Shown here: positions 54,830 through 63,849 of the stretch, in pieces | How the letters are laid out: each line of letters begins with the position of its first letter | How positions within the stretch are numbered: position 1 is the stretch's first letter | NCBI RefSeq assembly: GCF_035319885.1 | Contig: NZ_CP141285.1 | Coordinates: 2,666,001-2,730,000, forward strand | DNA from: Altererythrobacter sp. H2 | Lineage (GTDB): Bacteria; Pseudomonadota; Alphaproteobacteria; Sphingomonadales; Sphingomonadaceae | Reading direction: 5' to 3' | DNA length: 64,000 bases | Notes under the pieces: generated by a model | The model's input: the letters and a program-made list of their open reading frames with translations, nothing else | Databases searched by the model: none | Told to the model about the DNA's origin: nothing | Made by a program: the position numbers and the translations under genes

Positions 54830-55522
54830 ATGGTTCCCCTTTCGTTCGCAGATCAGGAATTCGCGCTGGTGCAGGGCCGCGCCCTCTACTGGCCGCGCGA
54901 GCAGGCCCTGCTGGTGGCCGACCTTCATCTGGAGAAAGCAAGCTGGTTCGCCGCGCGGGGCCAGATGCTGCCGCCCTACGATTCGCGCGAAACGCTGGAA
55001 CGGGTTGCGCTGGCGATCCGGGAAACCGGCGCGCGGCGCGTCTACACCCTGGGTGACAATTTCCACGACCAGGCCGGCGCCACCCGGCTGGAACCCCACG
55101 CCGCCGGGATGCTCGCCGCCCTCACCCGGGTGACGGAATGGGTATGGATAACCGGCAACCACGATGAGACCCTGCCACCGACCATCGGCGGCACAGTGCT
55201 TGACGAACTGCCGGTCGGAGGGATTGTCCTGCGGCACATCGCACAGCCGGGCGAGAGCCGGGCCGAACTGTCGGGCCACTTCCACCCCAAGCTGCGGCTG
55301 ACCGTGCGCGGACGTGCCCTGGCCCGCCCCTGCGCGGTCATCGGGCGTGATGCGGCGGGCGGGGAGCGGATGATCTTGCCGGCCTTCGGCGCTTTGACCG
55401 GAGGTATGGATGCAGGCGCGCGGGAGATTCTCGATGCGCTCCAGCCTGCCCGGAGCATCGATGCGGTGTTGCCCGCAGGTCGCAAGCTGGCACAATTCCC
55501 GCTATGGCGCGCCGCTGCGTGA
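54830..55522 (+). CDS. pdeM: Ligase-associated metallophosphoesterase PdeM
   Basis: 230 aa from ATG 54830; the longer frame overlaps hemF and was rejected. Calcineurin-like motifs: VADLHLEKASWFA, YTLGDNFHD, WITGNHDE and LSGHFHPK. This matches the ligase-associated DNA-damage-response endonuclease PdeM. The usual partners (ligase, exonuclease, helicase) are not in this window. Confidence 0.88.
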   Translation: MVPLSFADQEFALVQGRALYWPREQALLVADLHLEKASWFAARGQMLPPYDSRETLERVALAIRETGARRVYTLGDNFHDQAGATRLEPHAAGMLAALTRVTEWVWITGNHDETLPPTIGGTVLDELPVGGIVLRHIAQPGESRAELSGHFHPKLRLTVRGRALARPCAVIGRDAAGGERMILPAFGALTGGMDAGAREILDALQPARSIDAVLPAGRKLAQFPLWRAAA

Positions 55523-55598
55523 TCATTGAGGCTGGCGAATCCGCAATGACCCGCCTAGATAGCCCGCACTATTGTCTGAAGCTTCAGGAGATAAACCC

Positions 55599-56141
55599 AT
55601 AGCCCGTCCACCCCGGCGCATGTTGCAGCCGCCCGTCAAGAGCGGTCCGCGCTTTGACCAGATGATCCAGGTGCCCAAGGTCCGCGTGATTGACCATGAG
55701 GGCGAAAACCTTGGTGTCATGTACACCCGCGAAGCCATCGAACAGGCCGCAGAGCTTGGCCTTAACCTGGTCGAAGTCTCGCCCAACGCCGATCCGCCGG
55801 TGTGCAAGTTCCTCGATGTCGGCAAGTTCCGTTACGAGGCCCAGAAGAAGGCCAACCTCGCCCGCAAGACGCAGAAGACGCAGGAGATCAAGGAGATCAA
55901 GATGCGTCCGAACATCGATGACCACGATTACGATGTGAAAATGCGCAGCGTGACCAAGTTCATCGAAAACGGCGACAAGGTGAAGCTGACCCTGCGTTTC
56001 CGTGGCCGCGAAATGGCCCACCAGCAACTCGGCATGGACCTGCTCAAGCGGGTGCAGGACGATGTTGCCGAAATCGCCAAGGTGGAGGCATTCCCGCGCC
56101 TCGAAGGCCGCCAGATGCTGATGGTGCTGGCTCCCAAATAG
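55599..56141 (+). CDS. infC: Translation initiation factor IF-3, probable AUA start
   Basis: 180 aa. IF-3 features: [44 protein letters not shown] and [19 protein letters not shown]. No ATG, GTG or TTG lies at the right place: AGGAG (55586-55590) is followed at 8 bases by ATA (55599), after which IARPPRR matches the usual N-terminus. A TTG at 55572 would be too far upstream. E. coli infC starts at AUU and uses it for feedback control, so AUA here is likely regulatory. Confidence 0.88.
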   Translation: MARPPRRMLQPPVKSGPRFDQMIQVPKVRVIDHEGENLGVMYTREAIEQAAELGLNLVEVSPNADPPVCKFLDVGKFRYEAQKKANLARKTQKTQEIKEIKMRPNIDDHDYDVKMRSVTKFIENGDKVKLTLRFRGREMAHQQLGMDLLKRVQDDVAEIAKVEAFPRLEGRQMLMVLAPK

Positions 56142-56179
56142 CCGCTTGACGCGCGGGGGCGCAACTTAGGGGGGTGACG

Positions 56180-57595
56180 ATGACAGCCAATCGGATTGGC
56201 CTGATGATCGGCACCCTCGGCCTGCTGGCCGGTATCCTCCTTCCCGTGCCTGACGGCATGACGCGGGAAGCCTTCGTGGTCGCCGGACTGGTCGTCCTGA
56301 TGGCGGCCTGGTGGATGACCGAAGCGATCCCGCTCACCGCAACCGCGCTGATGCCGTTCCTGGTCCTGCCACTGGCCGGGGTGATGGGGGCGAAGGACAC
56401 CGCCAGCGCCTACTATGCCCCGATCCTGTTCCTGCTGCTGGGCGGAGCGTTCCTGGCGCTCGCGATCGAGCGGACCGGCCTGCACCGGCGCTTGAGCCTT
56501 GCCATTCTCAAGACCATCGGCAGCGGCGGCGGACAAGGGCGGCTGCTGCTCGCTTTCATGCTGAGTGCGGCAATCCTGTCGATGCTCATATCGAACACGG
56601 CGACGGCGTTGATCATGATGCCGATGGCGCTGGCCGTGCTGGTTGGCGGGGGCCTGAAGCAGGGCGATACGGAAGGCCTGTCGGGCGCCTTGCCGATGGG
56701 GATTGCCTTTGCCGCCAGCATTGGTGGGCTCGGCACCATTGTCGGCTCGCCAACCAACGGAATTGCCGTCGCCCTGCTTGACGAAATGCTGGGGATGGAG
56801 ATCAGCTTCGTCGAATGGATGGCTTACGGGGTGCCCGTGGTTCTGGTTGGCATCCCGCTGGCCGCATTCATCATCGCCCGGGTGCAACGGGTCTACGCCC
56901 ATCCTTTCGACGTGGGCGCGGCGCGGGCCGCGATTGACGATCATGCCCCGTGGACCAGCGCGGAAAAGCGCCTGATGCCGGTCATCGCCCTCGCCTTCGC
57001 CGCCTGGGTCACGCAAATGTGGGTGGCGCCGCTGCTGCCCGGTGACAGCTGGACCGACGGCACCATCGCCATCATCGCGGCGCTCGCTCTGTTCCTCGTC
57101 CCCGACGGGACGGGACGCCCGCTGCTGGTGTGGCAGGAGGCTGACCGGGCACCCTGGGGTGTGATCCTGATGTTCGGTGGCGGGCTGGCACTTGCCGCCG
57201 GGATGGAGGCATCCGGCCTCGCCGAATGGCTCGGGCAGGCCCTGCTGCCGCTGGCCGACGTGCCCCTGATTCTGGTTGCGCTGGCCATTGTCGCCATGGT
57301 GATCCTGGTCACGGAATTCGCCAGCAATGTCGCCACCGCCAGCGGGATCATGCCAGTCGTCGCCAGCCTGGCCGCCGCACTCGGCTTGGGCGAACAGGCC
57401 CTGCTGCTGGCCATGCCTGCCGCACTTGCTGCAAGTTGGGGCTTTATCCTTCCCGCCGGAACCGGACCCAACGCGATTGCCTGGGCGACCGGTCACATCC
57501 GCATCGGGCGGCTGGTCCGGGCCGGCATCTGGCTCGACCTGGCAGGCATGTTCCTGATCGTGGGAATGGTGTGGATGATGGCCCGGGTTGTGTGA
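56180..57595 (+). CDS. DASS/SLC13-family anion transporter
   Basis: 471 aa from ATG 56180 (AGGGGGG 6 bases upstream; GTG 56174 is an alternative). About 12 membrane segments. The two SNT-type sodium/substrate motifs are LISNTATALIMMP and EFASNVATASGIMP, near the family's hairpin loops. Such carriers import dicarboxylates or sulfate with sodium; substrate unresolved. Confidence 0.85.
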   Translation: MTANRIGLMIGTLGLLAGILLPVPDGMTREAFVVAGLVVLMAAWWMTEAIPLTATALMPFLVLPLAGVMGAKDTASAYYAPILFLLLGGAFLALAIERTGLHRRLSLAILKTIGSGGGQGRLLLAFMLSAAILSMLISNTATALIMMPMALAVLVGGGLKQGDTEGLSGALPMGIAFAASIGGLGTIVGSPTNGIAVALLDEMLGMEISFVEWMAYGVPVVLVGIPLAAFIIARVQRVYAHPFDVGAARAAIDDHAPWTSAEKRLMPVIALAFAAWVTQMWVAPLLPGDSWTDGTIAIIAALALFLVPDGTGRPLLVWQEADRAPWGVILMFGGGLALAAGMEASGLAEWLGQALLPLADVPLILVALAIVAMVILVTEFASNVATASGIMPVVASLAAALGLGEQALLLAMPAALAASWGFILPAGTGPNAIAWATGHIRIGRLVRAGIWLDLAGMFLIVGMVWMMARVV

Positions 57596-57751
57596 CCAGC
57601 GCGGTTGAACAGCCGCACCAACGGCGGTAATTACAAATGAAACCATCGCCACCATGCGGAGAGGCGTTCCTGTGGAGGTTAGGGACGGGCGCCGCCGGTT
57701 GGCCTGCCAGCTCCTGCCTTCCTGGGAGCGCTGTTTAAGGAAGGACTTCCC
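57596..57751 (+). promoter_or_regulatory. Structured 5' leader, ribosome site can be sequestered
   Basis: Within this 156-base gap CCTTCCT (57717-57723) can pair with AGGAAGG (57738-57744), which holds the ribosome-binding site of the PLP enzyme 7 bases before ATG. A GC-rich inverted stretch (57688-57715) lies upstream. Leaders of methionine genes in this class are often SAM riboswitches, but I cannot match a known SAM motif; promoter elements are likely in the first half. Confidence 0.45.
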
Positions 57752-59071
57752 ATGCCCGACGCCACTGACGCCGTCGAAACCCCCACCCCGCGCCGCAAGC
57801 CCAAGGCGCCGGTTACCACCATCGGCGGCCGCACGATGAAGCCGTCCACGCTGATGATGGGCTACGGCTATGATCCGATGCTGTCGGAAGGCTCCTTGAA
57901 GGCCCCGATTTTCCTGACCAGCACCTTCGCGTTCGAAAGCGCGGCGGCAGGCAAGCGCCACTTCGAAGGCATTACCGGCCAGCGCCCCGGCGGCGCCGAG
58001 GGGCTGGTCTATTCGCGCTTCAACGGCCCGAACCAGGAAATCCTCGAAGACCGGCTCGCCATCTGGGACGGGGCGGAGGACGCGCTGAGCTTTTCCAGCG
58101 GGATGACCGCGATCTGCATCCTGATGCTGGCCTATTGCTCGGCGGGCGACGTGATCGTCCACTCCGGCCCGCTCTATGCCGCCAGCGAAGGCTTCGTCGC
58201 CAAGGTGCTGAGCCGGTTCGGCGTCACCTATGTCGATTTCCCCGCCGGGGCCACCCGTGCTGAGCTGGACGCGGTGATGGAGAAAGCCAAGGCGCAGGCC
58301 GCATCCAGCGGCGGCAAGGTGGCCATGATCTACCTCGAAAGCCCGGGCAACCCGACCAATGCCCTGGTCGATGTCGAGGCGGTGCGCGATGCCCGCAATG
58401 CCGCGCTCGACCCTGCAGTGACCCCGATTGCCATCGACAACACCTTCCTCGGTCCCCTCTGGCAGCGCCCGATCGACAACGGTGCCGATATCATCTGCTA
58501 CTCGCTCACCAAGTATGTCGGCGGCCATTCCGATCTGGTCGCAGGCAGCGTTTCCGGTGCCAAGCGGTGGATGGACCCGGTGCGCGCCCTGCGCAACACC
58601 ATGGGCGGGATCGCCGATCCCAACACGGCGTGGATGCTGCTGCGTAGCCTCGAAACGGTCGAACTGCGGATGGAGCGCGCAGGGCGCAACGCGGAAAAAG
58701 TCTGCGCCTTCCTCAAGCAGCACCCCAAGGTGGAGGGGCTGGGCTATCTCGGCATGGTCGACGACCCGCGCCAGCAGGACATCTACCACCGCCACTGCAC
58801 CGGCGCGGGCTCGACTTTCTCGGTGTTCATCACGGGCGGCGAGGCGGAATGCTTCCGCTTCCTCGACAGCCTCAAGGTCGCCAAGCTGGCGGTCAGCCTG
58901 GGCGGCACCGAAACGCTGGCGAGTCACCCGGCGAGCATGACGCACCTGTCCGTCCCCCCTGCCCGCAAGGCTGTACTGGGCATTACCGACAACCTCGTTC
59001 GCATCTCAGTCGGCATCGAAGACCCGGACGACCTGATCGCCGACTTCGAACAGGCGCTGGCGGCGGTATGA
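57752..59071 (+). CDS. Cys/Met-metabolism PLP enzyme
   Basis: 439 aa. The PLP lysine is K254 in CYSLTKYVGGHSDL, with D229 in AIDNTFLGPL binding the pyridine. It belongs to the cystathionine gamma-synthase/O-succinylhomoserine sulfhydrylase/methionine gamma-lyase superfamily; the sequence (YSRFNGPNQEILEDRLAIWDGAEDAL) suggests the 'cystathionine gamma-synthase family' clade. The exact reaction is not determined. The leader upstream may give methionine- or SAM-linked control. Confidence 0.85.
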   Translation: MPDATDAVETPTPRRKPKAPVTTIGGRTMKPSTLMMGYGYDPMLSEGSLKAPIFLTSTFAFESAAAGKRHFEGITGQRPGGAEGLVYSRFNGPNQEILEDRLAIWDGAEDALSFSSGMTAICILMLAYCSAGDVIVHSGPLYAASEGFVAKVLSRFGVTYVDFPAGATRAELDAVMEKAKAQAASSGGKVAMIYLESPGNPTNALVDVEAVRDARNAALDPAVTPIAIDNTFLGPLWQRPIDNGADIICYSLTKYVGGHSDLVAGSVSGAKRWMDPVRALRNTMGGIADPNTAWMLLRSLETVELRMERAGRNAEKVCAFLKQHPKVEGLGYLGMVDDPRQQDIYHRHCTGAGSTFSVFITGGEAECFRFLDSLKVAKLAVSLGGTETLASHPASMTHLSVPPARKAVLGITDNLVRISVGIEDPDDLIADFEQALAAV

Positions 59072-59075
59072 GGCC

Positions 59076-59960
59076 ATGACGCGGATCGGCTTTCTCGCCT
59101 GCCAGGGCACCTTGCCGGGATCGCCGGTCCGCCGCGCTGACGCGCATGAGCACGATTGCCAGGTCGAGGCCTTGCGCGCGGGGTTCGATCCCGCCGGTCT
59201 CGAACTGGTCGAGCTGGACTGGCGCGCGCCGCTGGAAGCCTTCGCGGGCCTGCCACTGGTCCTGCTCGGAACGGTGTGGGACTATCAGGACCACGAGGCC
59301 GCATTCCTCACCCGGCTGGAACAGTTGGCCGCGCTCGGCATCACGGTCTGCAATCCTGCCAACATGGTCCGCTGGAACATCGACAAAAGCTACCTGCGGG
59401 ATCTGGCAGCGGCAGGCGCGCCGGCCATCCCGACGCTGTGGCCGGATGACCCGACCGGCACCGACATTGCCGCCGCGTTCGATCACTTCGGCTGCGATGA
59501 TCTGGTGATCAAGCGCCGGGTCGGCGCGGGTGCAGAAGGGCAGTTGCGCTTCACCCGCGAGACCGCCCCGCCTGCCGACTGGCGCTATGGGAGCCGGGCC
59601 ATGGTCCAGCCGTTCCTGCCGGAGATCGTCGCGGACGGGGAAACCAGCTTCCTGTTCGTCGACGGGCAGTTCAGCCACGCGGTGCGCAAGACGGCGGCGC
59701 CGGGCGATTACCGCATCCAGTCGATCTACGGCGGGCAGGAGCGGGCGGTCATGCCGCCGCCTGAAGACATCGCAGCGGCAAAATCGGTGGTCGAAGCCGT
59801 CCCCGGCGAGACACCGCTCTACGCCCGGGTCGACATGATCCGGCAAGAGGGCGCACTGGCAGTGATGGAGGTGGAGCTGATCGAGCCCTACCTCTACCCC
59901 CGGCAGGGGCCGCGCCTGGGGGAAATGCTGGCGCAGGCGGTGCTCAGGCGACTAGGCTGA
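59076..59960 (+). CDS. ATP-grasp protein
   Basis: 294 aa, 4 bases after the PLP gene. ATP-grasp features: WNIDKSYLRDLAAAGAPAIP (before the ATP domain), LVIKRRVGAGAEGQLRF (P-loop-like), and LYARVDMIRQEGALAVMEVELIEPYLYP (metal/ATP site). Related to GshB-like amide ligases; substrates unknown. Co-transcription with the PLP enzyme suggests an amino-acid or thiol conjugate. Confidence 0.75.
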   Translation: MTRIGFLACQGTLPGSPVRRADAHEHDCQVEALRAGFDPAGLELVELDWRAPLEAFAGLPLVLLGTVWDYQDHEAAFLTRLEQLAALGITVCNPANMVRWNIDKSYLRDLAAAGAPAIPTLWPDDPTGTDIAAAFDHFGCDDLVIKRRVGAGAEGQLRFTRETAPPADWRYGSRAMVQPFLPEIVADGETSFLFVDGQFSHAVRKTAAPGDYRIQSIYGGQERAVMPPPEDIAAAKSVVEAVPGETPLYARVDMIRQEGALAVMEVELIEPYLYPRQGPRLGEMLAQAVLRRLG

Positions 59961-60073
59961 TCTCGGTGCCTTGTCTTCACTCTGGCTGAAACGCTTTCCT
60001 ACATCGGCGCGGTGTGGCAGCCTGTTCTGATCAATGCCGGTTGTCGCTACCCCCCCGCCCCCGGAGGCACAGG

Positions 60074-60153
60074 TGTCAAGTGCGGTAAACCACATCAAGT
60101 CTTTGCAAATACACATGAAATAGGCGCAAAAGCGCACTTGACAGGGTGTCAAG
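60074..60153. repeat. TGTCAAG inverted repeats upstream of SDR gene
   Basis: TGTCAAGTGCG (60074-60084) is complementary to CGCACTTGACA (60133-60143), and CTTGACA-GGG-TGTCAAG (60137-60153) is a second palindrome. The pair ends about 31 bases before the SDR start. An operator with TGTCAAG half-sites or a regulatory hairpin is possible. Confidence 0.45.
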
Positions 60154-60184
60154 TTCGTCAAGCGCCAAGTGAGGGGGAAGAACC

Positions 60185-60976
60185 ATGACCGACAACCGCA
60201 AGCCCGTGTTCCTGGTCATCGGCGCCGGAGGGGGCATCGGCGGGCACTGCGCGATGCGCTTTGCAGCAGGCGGGTATCATGCGGTCTGTGCGCGGCGTTC
60301 GGACGCGGACGGGCTCGGCGAACTGGTTGGCAGGATCGAGGCCGCAGGCGGCACGGCGACCGGGTCCCTGCTCAACGCCGCCGAAGACGGTTCGATCGAG
60401 GAACTGGTCGAGCGGATCGAGCGCGACATCGGCCCGATACACGCCGCGCTGTACAACCTCGGCGCGCAGATCGGGAACCGCACCCTCGAGAACACACCGC
60501 ACCGGATTTTCGAACTCGGCTGGCGGCTGGGCACCTTCGGATTATTCCGGCTTGCCCATGCCATGTTCCCCGCGATGGTTGCGCGCGGGACTGGCACCAT
60601 GCTGGTCACCTCTGCCACCGCAGCGGTGCGCGGCAATGCCGGTCAGCACAGCCATGCCGCTGCGATGGGTGGACGGCGGATGCTGTGCCAGACCCTCAAC
60701 GCCGAATTCGCCCCGCAGGGCATCCACGTCGCCCATGTGGTAATCGATGGGCCGGTTGACTCTCCGCCCCTGCGCAAGCTGCTGGGCGACCGGTGGGAGG
60801 GGTTTGCCGCAGCCAAGGGCACAGGCGGGATTATCGATCCGGCGGTTCTGGCGGAAACCTACTGGCACCTCGCCAGCCAGCCGAAAAACTGCTGGACCCA
60901 CGAACTGGACGTGCGGCCGCACAGCGACGTGCCCTGGTGGAATGACAACCCTGCGCCCGAGATTGATGCGCGGTAA
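60185..60976 (+). CDS. Divergent SDR-family protein
   Basis: 263 aa. The Rossmann NAD(P) motif is clear (LVIGAGGGIGGHCAMRFAAGGY, with GGGIGG at 15-20), and NLGAQ follows as in the NAG motif. The catalytic triad is altered: S143 is present in VTSATAAV, but the usual Tyr and Lys (YxxxK) are replaced by H157 and M161. Probably a non-canonical reductase or a binding protein. AGGGGGAAG lies just upstream. Confidence 0.8.
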   Translation: MTDNRKPVFLVIGAGGGIGGHCAMRFAAGGYHAVCARRSDADGLGELVGRIEAAGGTATGSLLNAAEDGSIEELVERIERDIGPIHAALYNLGAQIGNRTLENTPHRIFELGWRLGTFGLFRLAHAMFPAMVARGTGTMLVTSATAAVRGNAGQHSHAAAMGGRRMLCQTLNAEFAPQGIHVAHVVIDGPVDSPPLRKLLGDRWEGFAAAKGTGGIIDPAVLAETYWHLASQPKNCWTHELDVRPHSDVPWWNDNPAPEIDAR

Positions 60977-60982
60977 GGCCTG

Positions 60983-61516
60983 CTAACCCTTCCACTCGCG
61001 CCGTTCCTCGGCGGCGCGGAGCACTTCGTAGGCGACCTGGATGGCGTGGAACTGCTTGGCGGCTTCGGCATCACCCGGCTTGACGTCCGGGTGGACCAGC
61101 TTGGCCATGTCGCGCCAGGCCTTCTTGATGGCGGTGAAGTCGGCATCCGATTCCAGCCCCAGCAGCTCAAGTGCGCGCATTTCGTCAGCGCTTCGGCTTC
61201 CGTCGCCACTGCCGGCCCAACTGTAATGCGCGGCCTCGGCGTAACCCGCGTTGTCGCGCTGCTCGGCCTGGGTGCGCTGCTGCCGCTCGGCTTCCTCAAG
61301 CCCCTCGAAATAGTCCCACTTGGAGTTGTATTCGGCCGCATGGCGCTGGCAGAAATACCACCGCTCCGGGCTGTTGGGCGCCTTGGGGGCCGGACAATCG
61401 CCGCGCTCGTCGCACCCGAACCGGTCACACAGCCGCACCGTCACCGCATCACGCGCCGAGCCGTACCCGCGCCAGCGCGGGAAACCCCAGTCATTCGAGC
61501 GGCCGCCGCGGGCCAT
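60983..61516 (-). CDS. J-domain protein with cysteine-rich N-terminus
   Basis: 177 aa. The C-terminal J domain holds HPD at 142-144 (LVHPDVKPGD) after ALELLGLESDADFTAIKKAWR. The N-terminal part has C30, C35, C41, C56 and H59, a likely zinc site. J-domain proteins stimulate DnaK ATPase. No dnaK or grpE nearby; the client is unknown. It convergently abuts the SDR gene (6 bases). Confidence 0.85.
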   Translation of the reverse strand: MARGGRSNDWGFPRWRGYGSARDAVTVRLCDRFGCDERGDCPAPKAPNSPERWYFCQRHAAEYNSKWDYFEGLEEAERQQRTQAEQRDNAGYAEAAHYSWAGSGDGSRSADEMRALELLGLESDADFTAIKKAWRDMAKLVHPDVKPGDAEAAKQFHAIQVAYEVLRAAEERREWKG

Positions 61517-61698
61517 CAGCGCACCCGCCCCGCTGCCTTACAAGTCGTTGGTCTCTTGGTCATCACGGTCCGTCTAGGCGCACTTGCTGCGGGGCGAAAG
61601 GCGCTGCAATACGTTTCGACTTGAAATGTTGCATTGCAATACAAATTTCATCACTTCCCGCTAGCAGCCGGCGCGGGTGGGCGGAGACACGAGCGACC

Positions 61699-61836
61699 AT
61701 GAGCAGGCAATTGTCCATTTCGTCCGCCGTATCGGTGCTGGCCATGGCGCTGTTCGCGATGGCTTACGGGCCCTCCGCGCACGCACCGGCCACTAATGCA
61801 TCGACGTCGCCGATCGTCTTGCTGGCCGCCCAATAG
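61699..61836 (+). CDS. Small membrane or secreted peptide
   Basis: 45 aa from ATG 61699: MSRQLSISSAVSVLAMALFAMAYG is a good signal or membrane segment, followed by a short Ala/Ser-rich tail. It has no ribosome site beyond GAGCGACC. The GC pattern suits coding, but this short an ORF could be chance. Function unknown. Confidence 0.45.
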   Translation: MSRQLSISSAVSVLAMALFAMAYGPSAHAPATNASTSPIVLLAAQ

Positions 61837-61881
61837 GCCGCAGGCCGGCCCGCAACCGGGCCGGACCCGCAGAATTCAGGG

Positions 61882-62397
61882 TCAGTTGATCACCACGCTA
61901 ACCGCGCGGCGGTTACGGGCCCACGAGGCTTCGTCCGAACCCAGCGCAACCGGGCGTTCCTTGCCATAGCTGACTGTCTGGATACGGCCCGCGTCGACAC
62001 CCAGGCTCACCAGGTAGTTCTTGGCCGAATTGGCCCGCCGCTCACCCAGCGCCAGGTTGTATTCGCGGGTGCCGCGTTCGTCAGCATGGCCTTCGACGGT
62101 GATCGTGACCGAGGGGTAGCGCGCCAGATACTGCGCCTGCGTCTGGAGCGCGGCCGCGTCGGCACTGTCGATGTTGTACCGGTCGGTATCGAAATAGATC
62201 ACGTTCTGGCCGTTGATGGTCTGCTCGAAATGCGCCTGCGAGCCGACTGCCGGACCTTGACTGGTCGTGCCGCCGGTCGATGTGTCGCCGGTGCTCGGAA
62301 CCGGATCAGGCGGGAGCACGTCAGGCGCGGTCGTCTTGCAGGCTGACAGCGCCAGTGCGCCGGCCATGACGGAGAGGGAGGCAAAGGTCCTGTTCAT
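61882..62397 (-). CDS. pal: Peptidoglycan-associated lipoprotein Pal
   Basis: 171 aa. Lipobox ALSAC-K (C20), a Pro/Ser/Thr linker, then an OmpA-like domain: VIYFDTDRYNIDSADAAAL, ITVEGHADERGTREYNLALGERRANSAKNYLVSLG (peptidoglycan-binding). Part of the Tol-Pal envelope complex. Reads in the same direction as tolB and tolA upstream. Confidence 0.95.
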   Translation of the reverse strand: MNRTFASLSVMAGALALSACKTTAPDVLPPDPVPSTGDTSTGGTTSQGPAVGSQAHFEQTINGQNVIYFDTDRYNIDSADAAALQTQAQYLARYPSVTITVEGHADERGTREYNLALGERRANSAKNYLVSLGVDAGRIQTVSYGKERPVALGSDEASWARNRRAVSVVIN

Positions 62398-62457
62398 TGT
62401 TCTTACTCCTTACCCAGTTGTGATTGTATTGGTTCCCCAACCTATACGTGAATGCAG

Positions 62458-63849
62458 TTACGGCAGAATCGGTCCCCAGGCGGGGTCGGACCCGTCGACC
62501 GGCGTTTGCAGGCGCCGCTCGTTTTCGCCGGTGAGATCGACCTGCCACAGCCCGGTGCGGCCCGATCCGCGCTCGGTGCGGAAGAATTGGATGATGCGGC
62601 CGTTGGGTGCCCAGGTCGGGGCCTCGTCCTGCCATCCCCGCGTCAGACGTCGGAAACCGCCACCTTGCGGATTGATAACCGCGATGTTGAAATCGCCCGC
62701 GATGTGGGTGAAGGCGATCTGGTCGCCGCGCGGGCTCCATTCCGGCGTTGCCGCGCGCCCGCCCATGAAGCTGATCCGCTTCTGGTTCGATCCGTCCGCA
62801 TCCATCACGTAGATCTGCTGGCTGCCCGAGCGATCACTCTCGAACACGATCTTGCTGCCATCGGGCGAGTAGGACCCGCCAATGTCGATTCCGGGCGTAT
62901 TGGTGAGCCGCACGCTAGGCCCGCCTTCGGCAGAGACGCGGTAGATGTCGGTATTGCCCGCCACTGCCATCGAATAGAGCACCCACTTGCCGTCCGGGCT
63001 CCAGCGCGGGGCGAAAGTCGGGTTGGTGCTCTGCGTCACCAGCGTCTGCCGCCCGGTGCCGATGTCGTAGACATAGATCCGCGGGTTGCCGTCGACATAG
63101 CTGAGGTACATCAGCTTGCGGTAATCGGGCGAATAGCGCGGGGTCAGCGCGGTTGCCCGCCCGGTGGTGATGAAGCGGTGGTTGGCCCCGTCGCTGTCCA
63201 TAATCGCGAGCCGCTTGACCCGCGCGTCCTTGGGGCCGGTTTCGGCGATATAGGCGATCCGGCTGTCGAAGAACGGGCTTTCACCGGTCAGGCGGCCATA
63301 GACCATGTCGGCGCACTTGTGCCCTGCCCGTCGCCAGTCGGCCGGCTCGACAATCCAGCCGCCGCGCACCAGCTCGCTCTGCAGCGCCATGTCATAGAGG
63401 TAGCAGCCGACCACCAGCTTGCCGTCACCCCGCGCGCGGACATAGCCGTGGACCAGCATTTCCGCCCCGCGGTTGGACCAGGTGGCCCAGGTGGGTGCAG
63501 TGATCTGGCCGAAGGTCGGCTGCGGCAGACTGTCCGGCCCGGCGGGCTTGAACAGGCCGTTGTTCTTGAGGTTGTTGAAAACGATCCGCCCAAGTTCGCG
63601 CCCAAGGGCGCCTGTGCCGCTGGCATTGGCAGGCGTCGGCCGGTCCGCATCAGTCGCAAAACCGGGAATGGCGATGCCGAGATCATCCAGGCGGCCTTCA
63701 AAGGAAACAGAGCCGGTCAGCCCCCCCTCTTCTGCCTGCGGTTCCTCTACGGCCTCGACGGCACTCCCCACCGGCACGGGTGCACCGAGATCCTGCGCCA
63801 GCGACGGCGTCGCGAAGGTAAAGACGGTCAGGAGGAGCAGTTTCTTCAT
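62458..63849 (-). CDS. tolB: Tol-Pal system protein TolB
   Basis: 463 aa. Signal peptide ending SLAQ-D (about 19); a C-terminal six-bladed beta-propeller with repeated TolB/PD40 units (PRYSPDYRKLMYLSYVDGNPRIYVYDI, RWSPDGKWVLYS, SYSPDGSKIVFESDRSG). Periplasmic partner of Pal. Start overlaps the tolA stop. Confidence 0.96.
   Translation of the reverse strand: MKKLLLLTVFTFATPSLAQDLGAPVPVGSAVEAVEEPQAEEGGLTGSVSFEGRLDDLGIAIPGFATDADRPTPANASGTGALGRELGRIVFNNLKNNGLFKPAGPDSLPQPTFGQITAPTWATWSNRGAEMLVHGYVRARGDGKLVVGCYLYDMALQSELVRGGWIVEPADWRRAGHKCADMVYGRLTGESPFFDSRIAYIAETGPKDARVKRLAIMDSDGANHRFITTGRATALTPRYSPDYRKLMYLSYVDGNPRIYVYDIGTGRQTLVTQSTNPTFAPRWSPDGKWVLYSMAVAGNTDIYRVSAEGGPSVRLTNTPGIDIGGSYSPDGSKIVFESDRSGSQQIYVMDADGSNQKRISFMGGRAATPEWSPRGDQIAFTHIAGDFNIAVINPQGGGFRRLTRGWQDEAPTWAPNGRIIQFFRTERGSGRTGLWQVDLTGENERRLQTPVDGSDPAWGPILP

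Noticed and set aside
57596-57751. Known SAM riboswitch upstream of the PLP enzyme
   Set aside because: I could not match the conserved cores of SAM-I, SAM-II or SAH elements, so only a structured leader is claimed.
55928-58945. 1005-codon minus-strand frame
   Set aside because: It overlaps infC, the DASS transporter and the PLP gene on the plus strand; it is a high-GC shadow frame.
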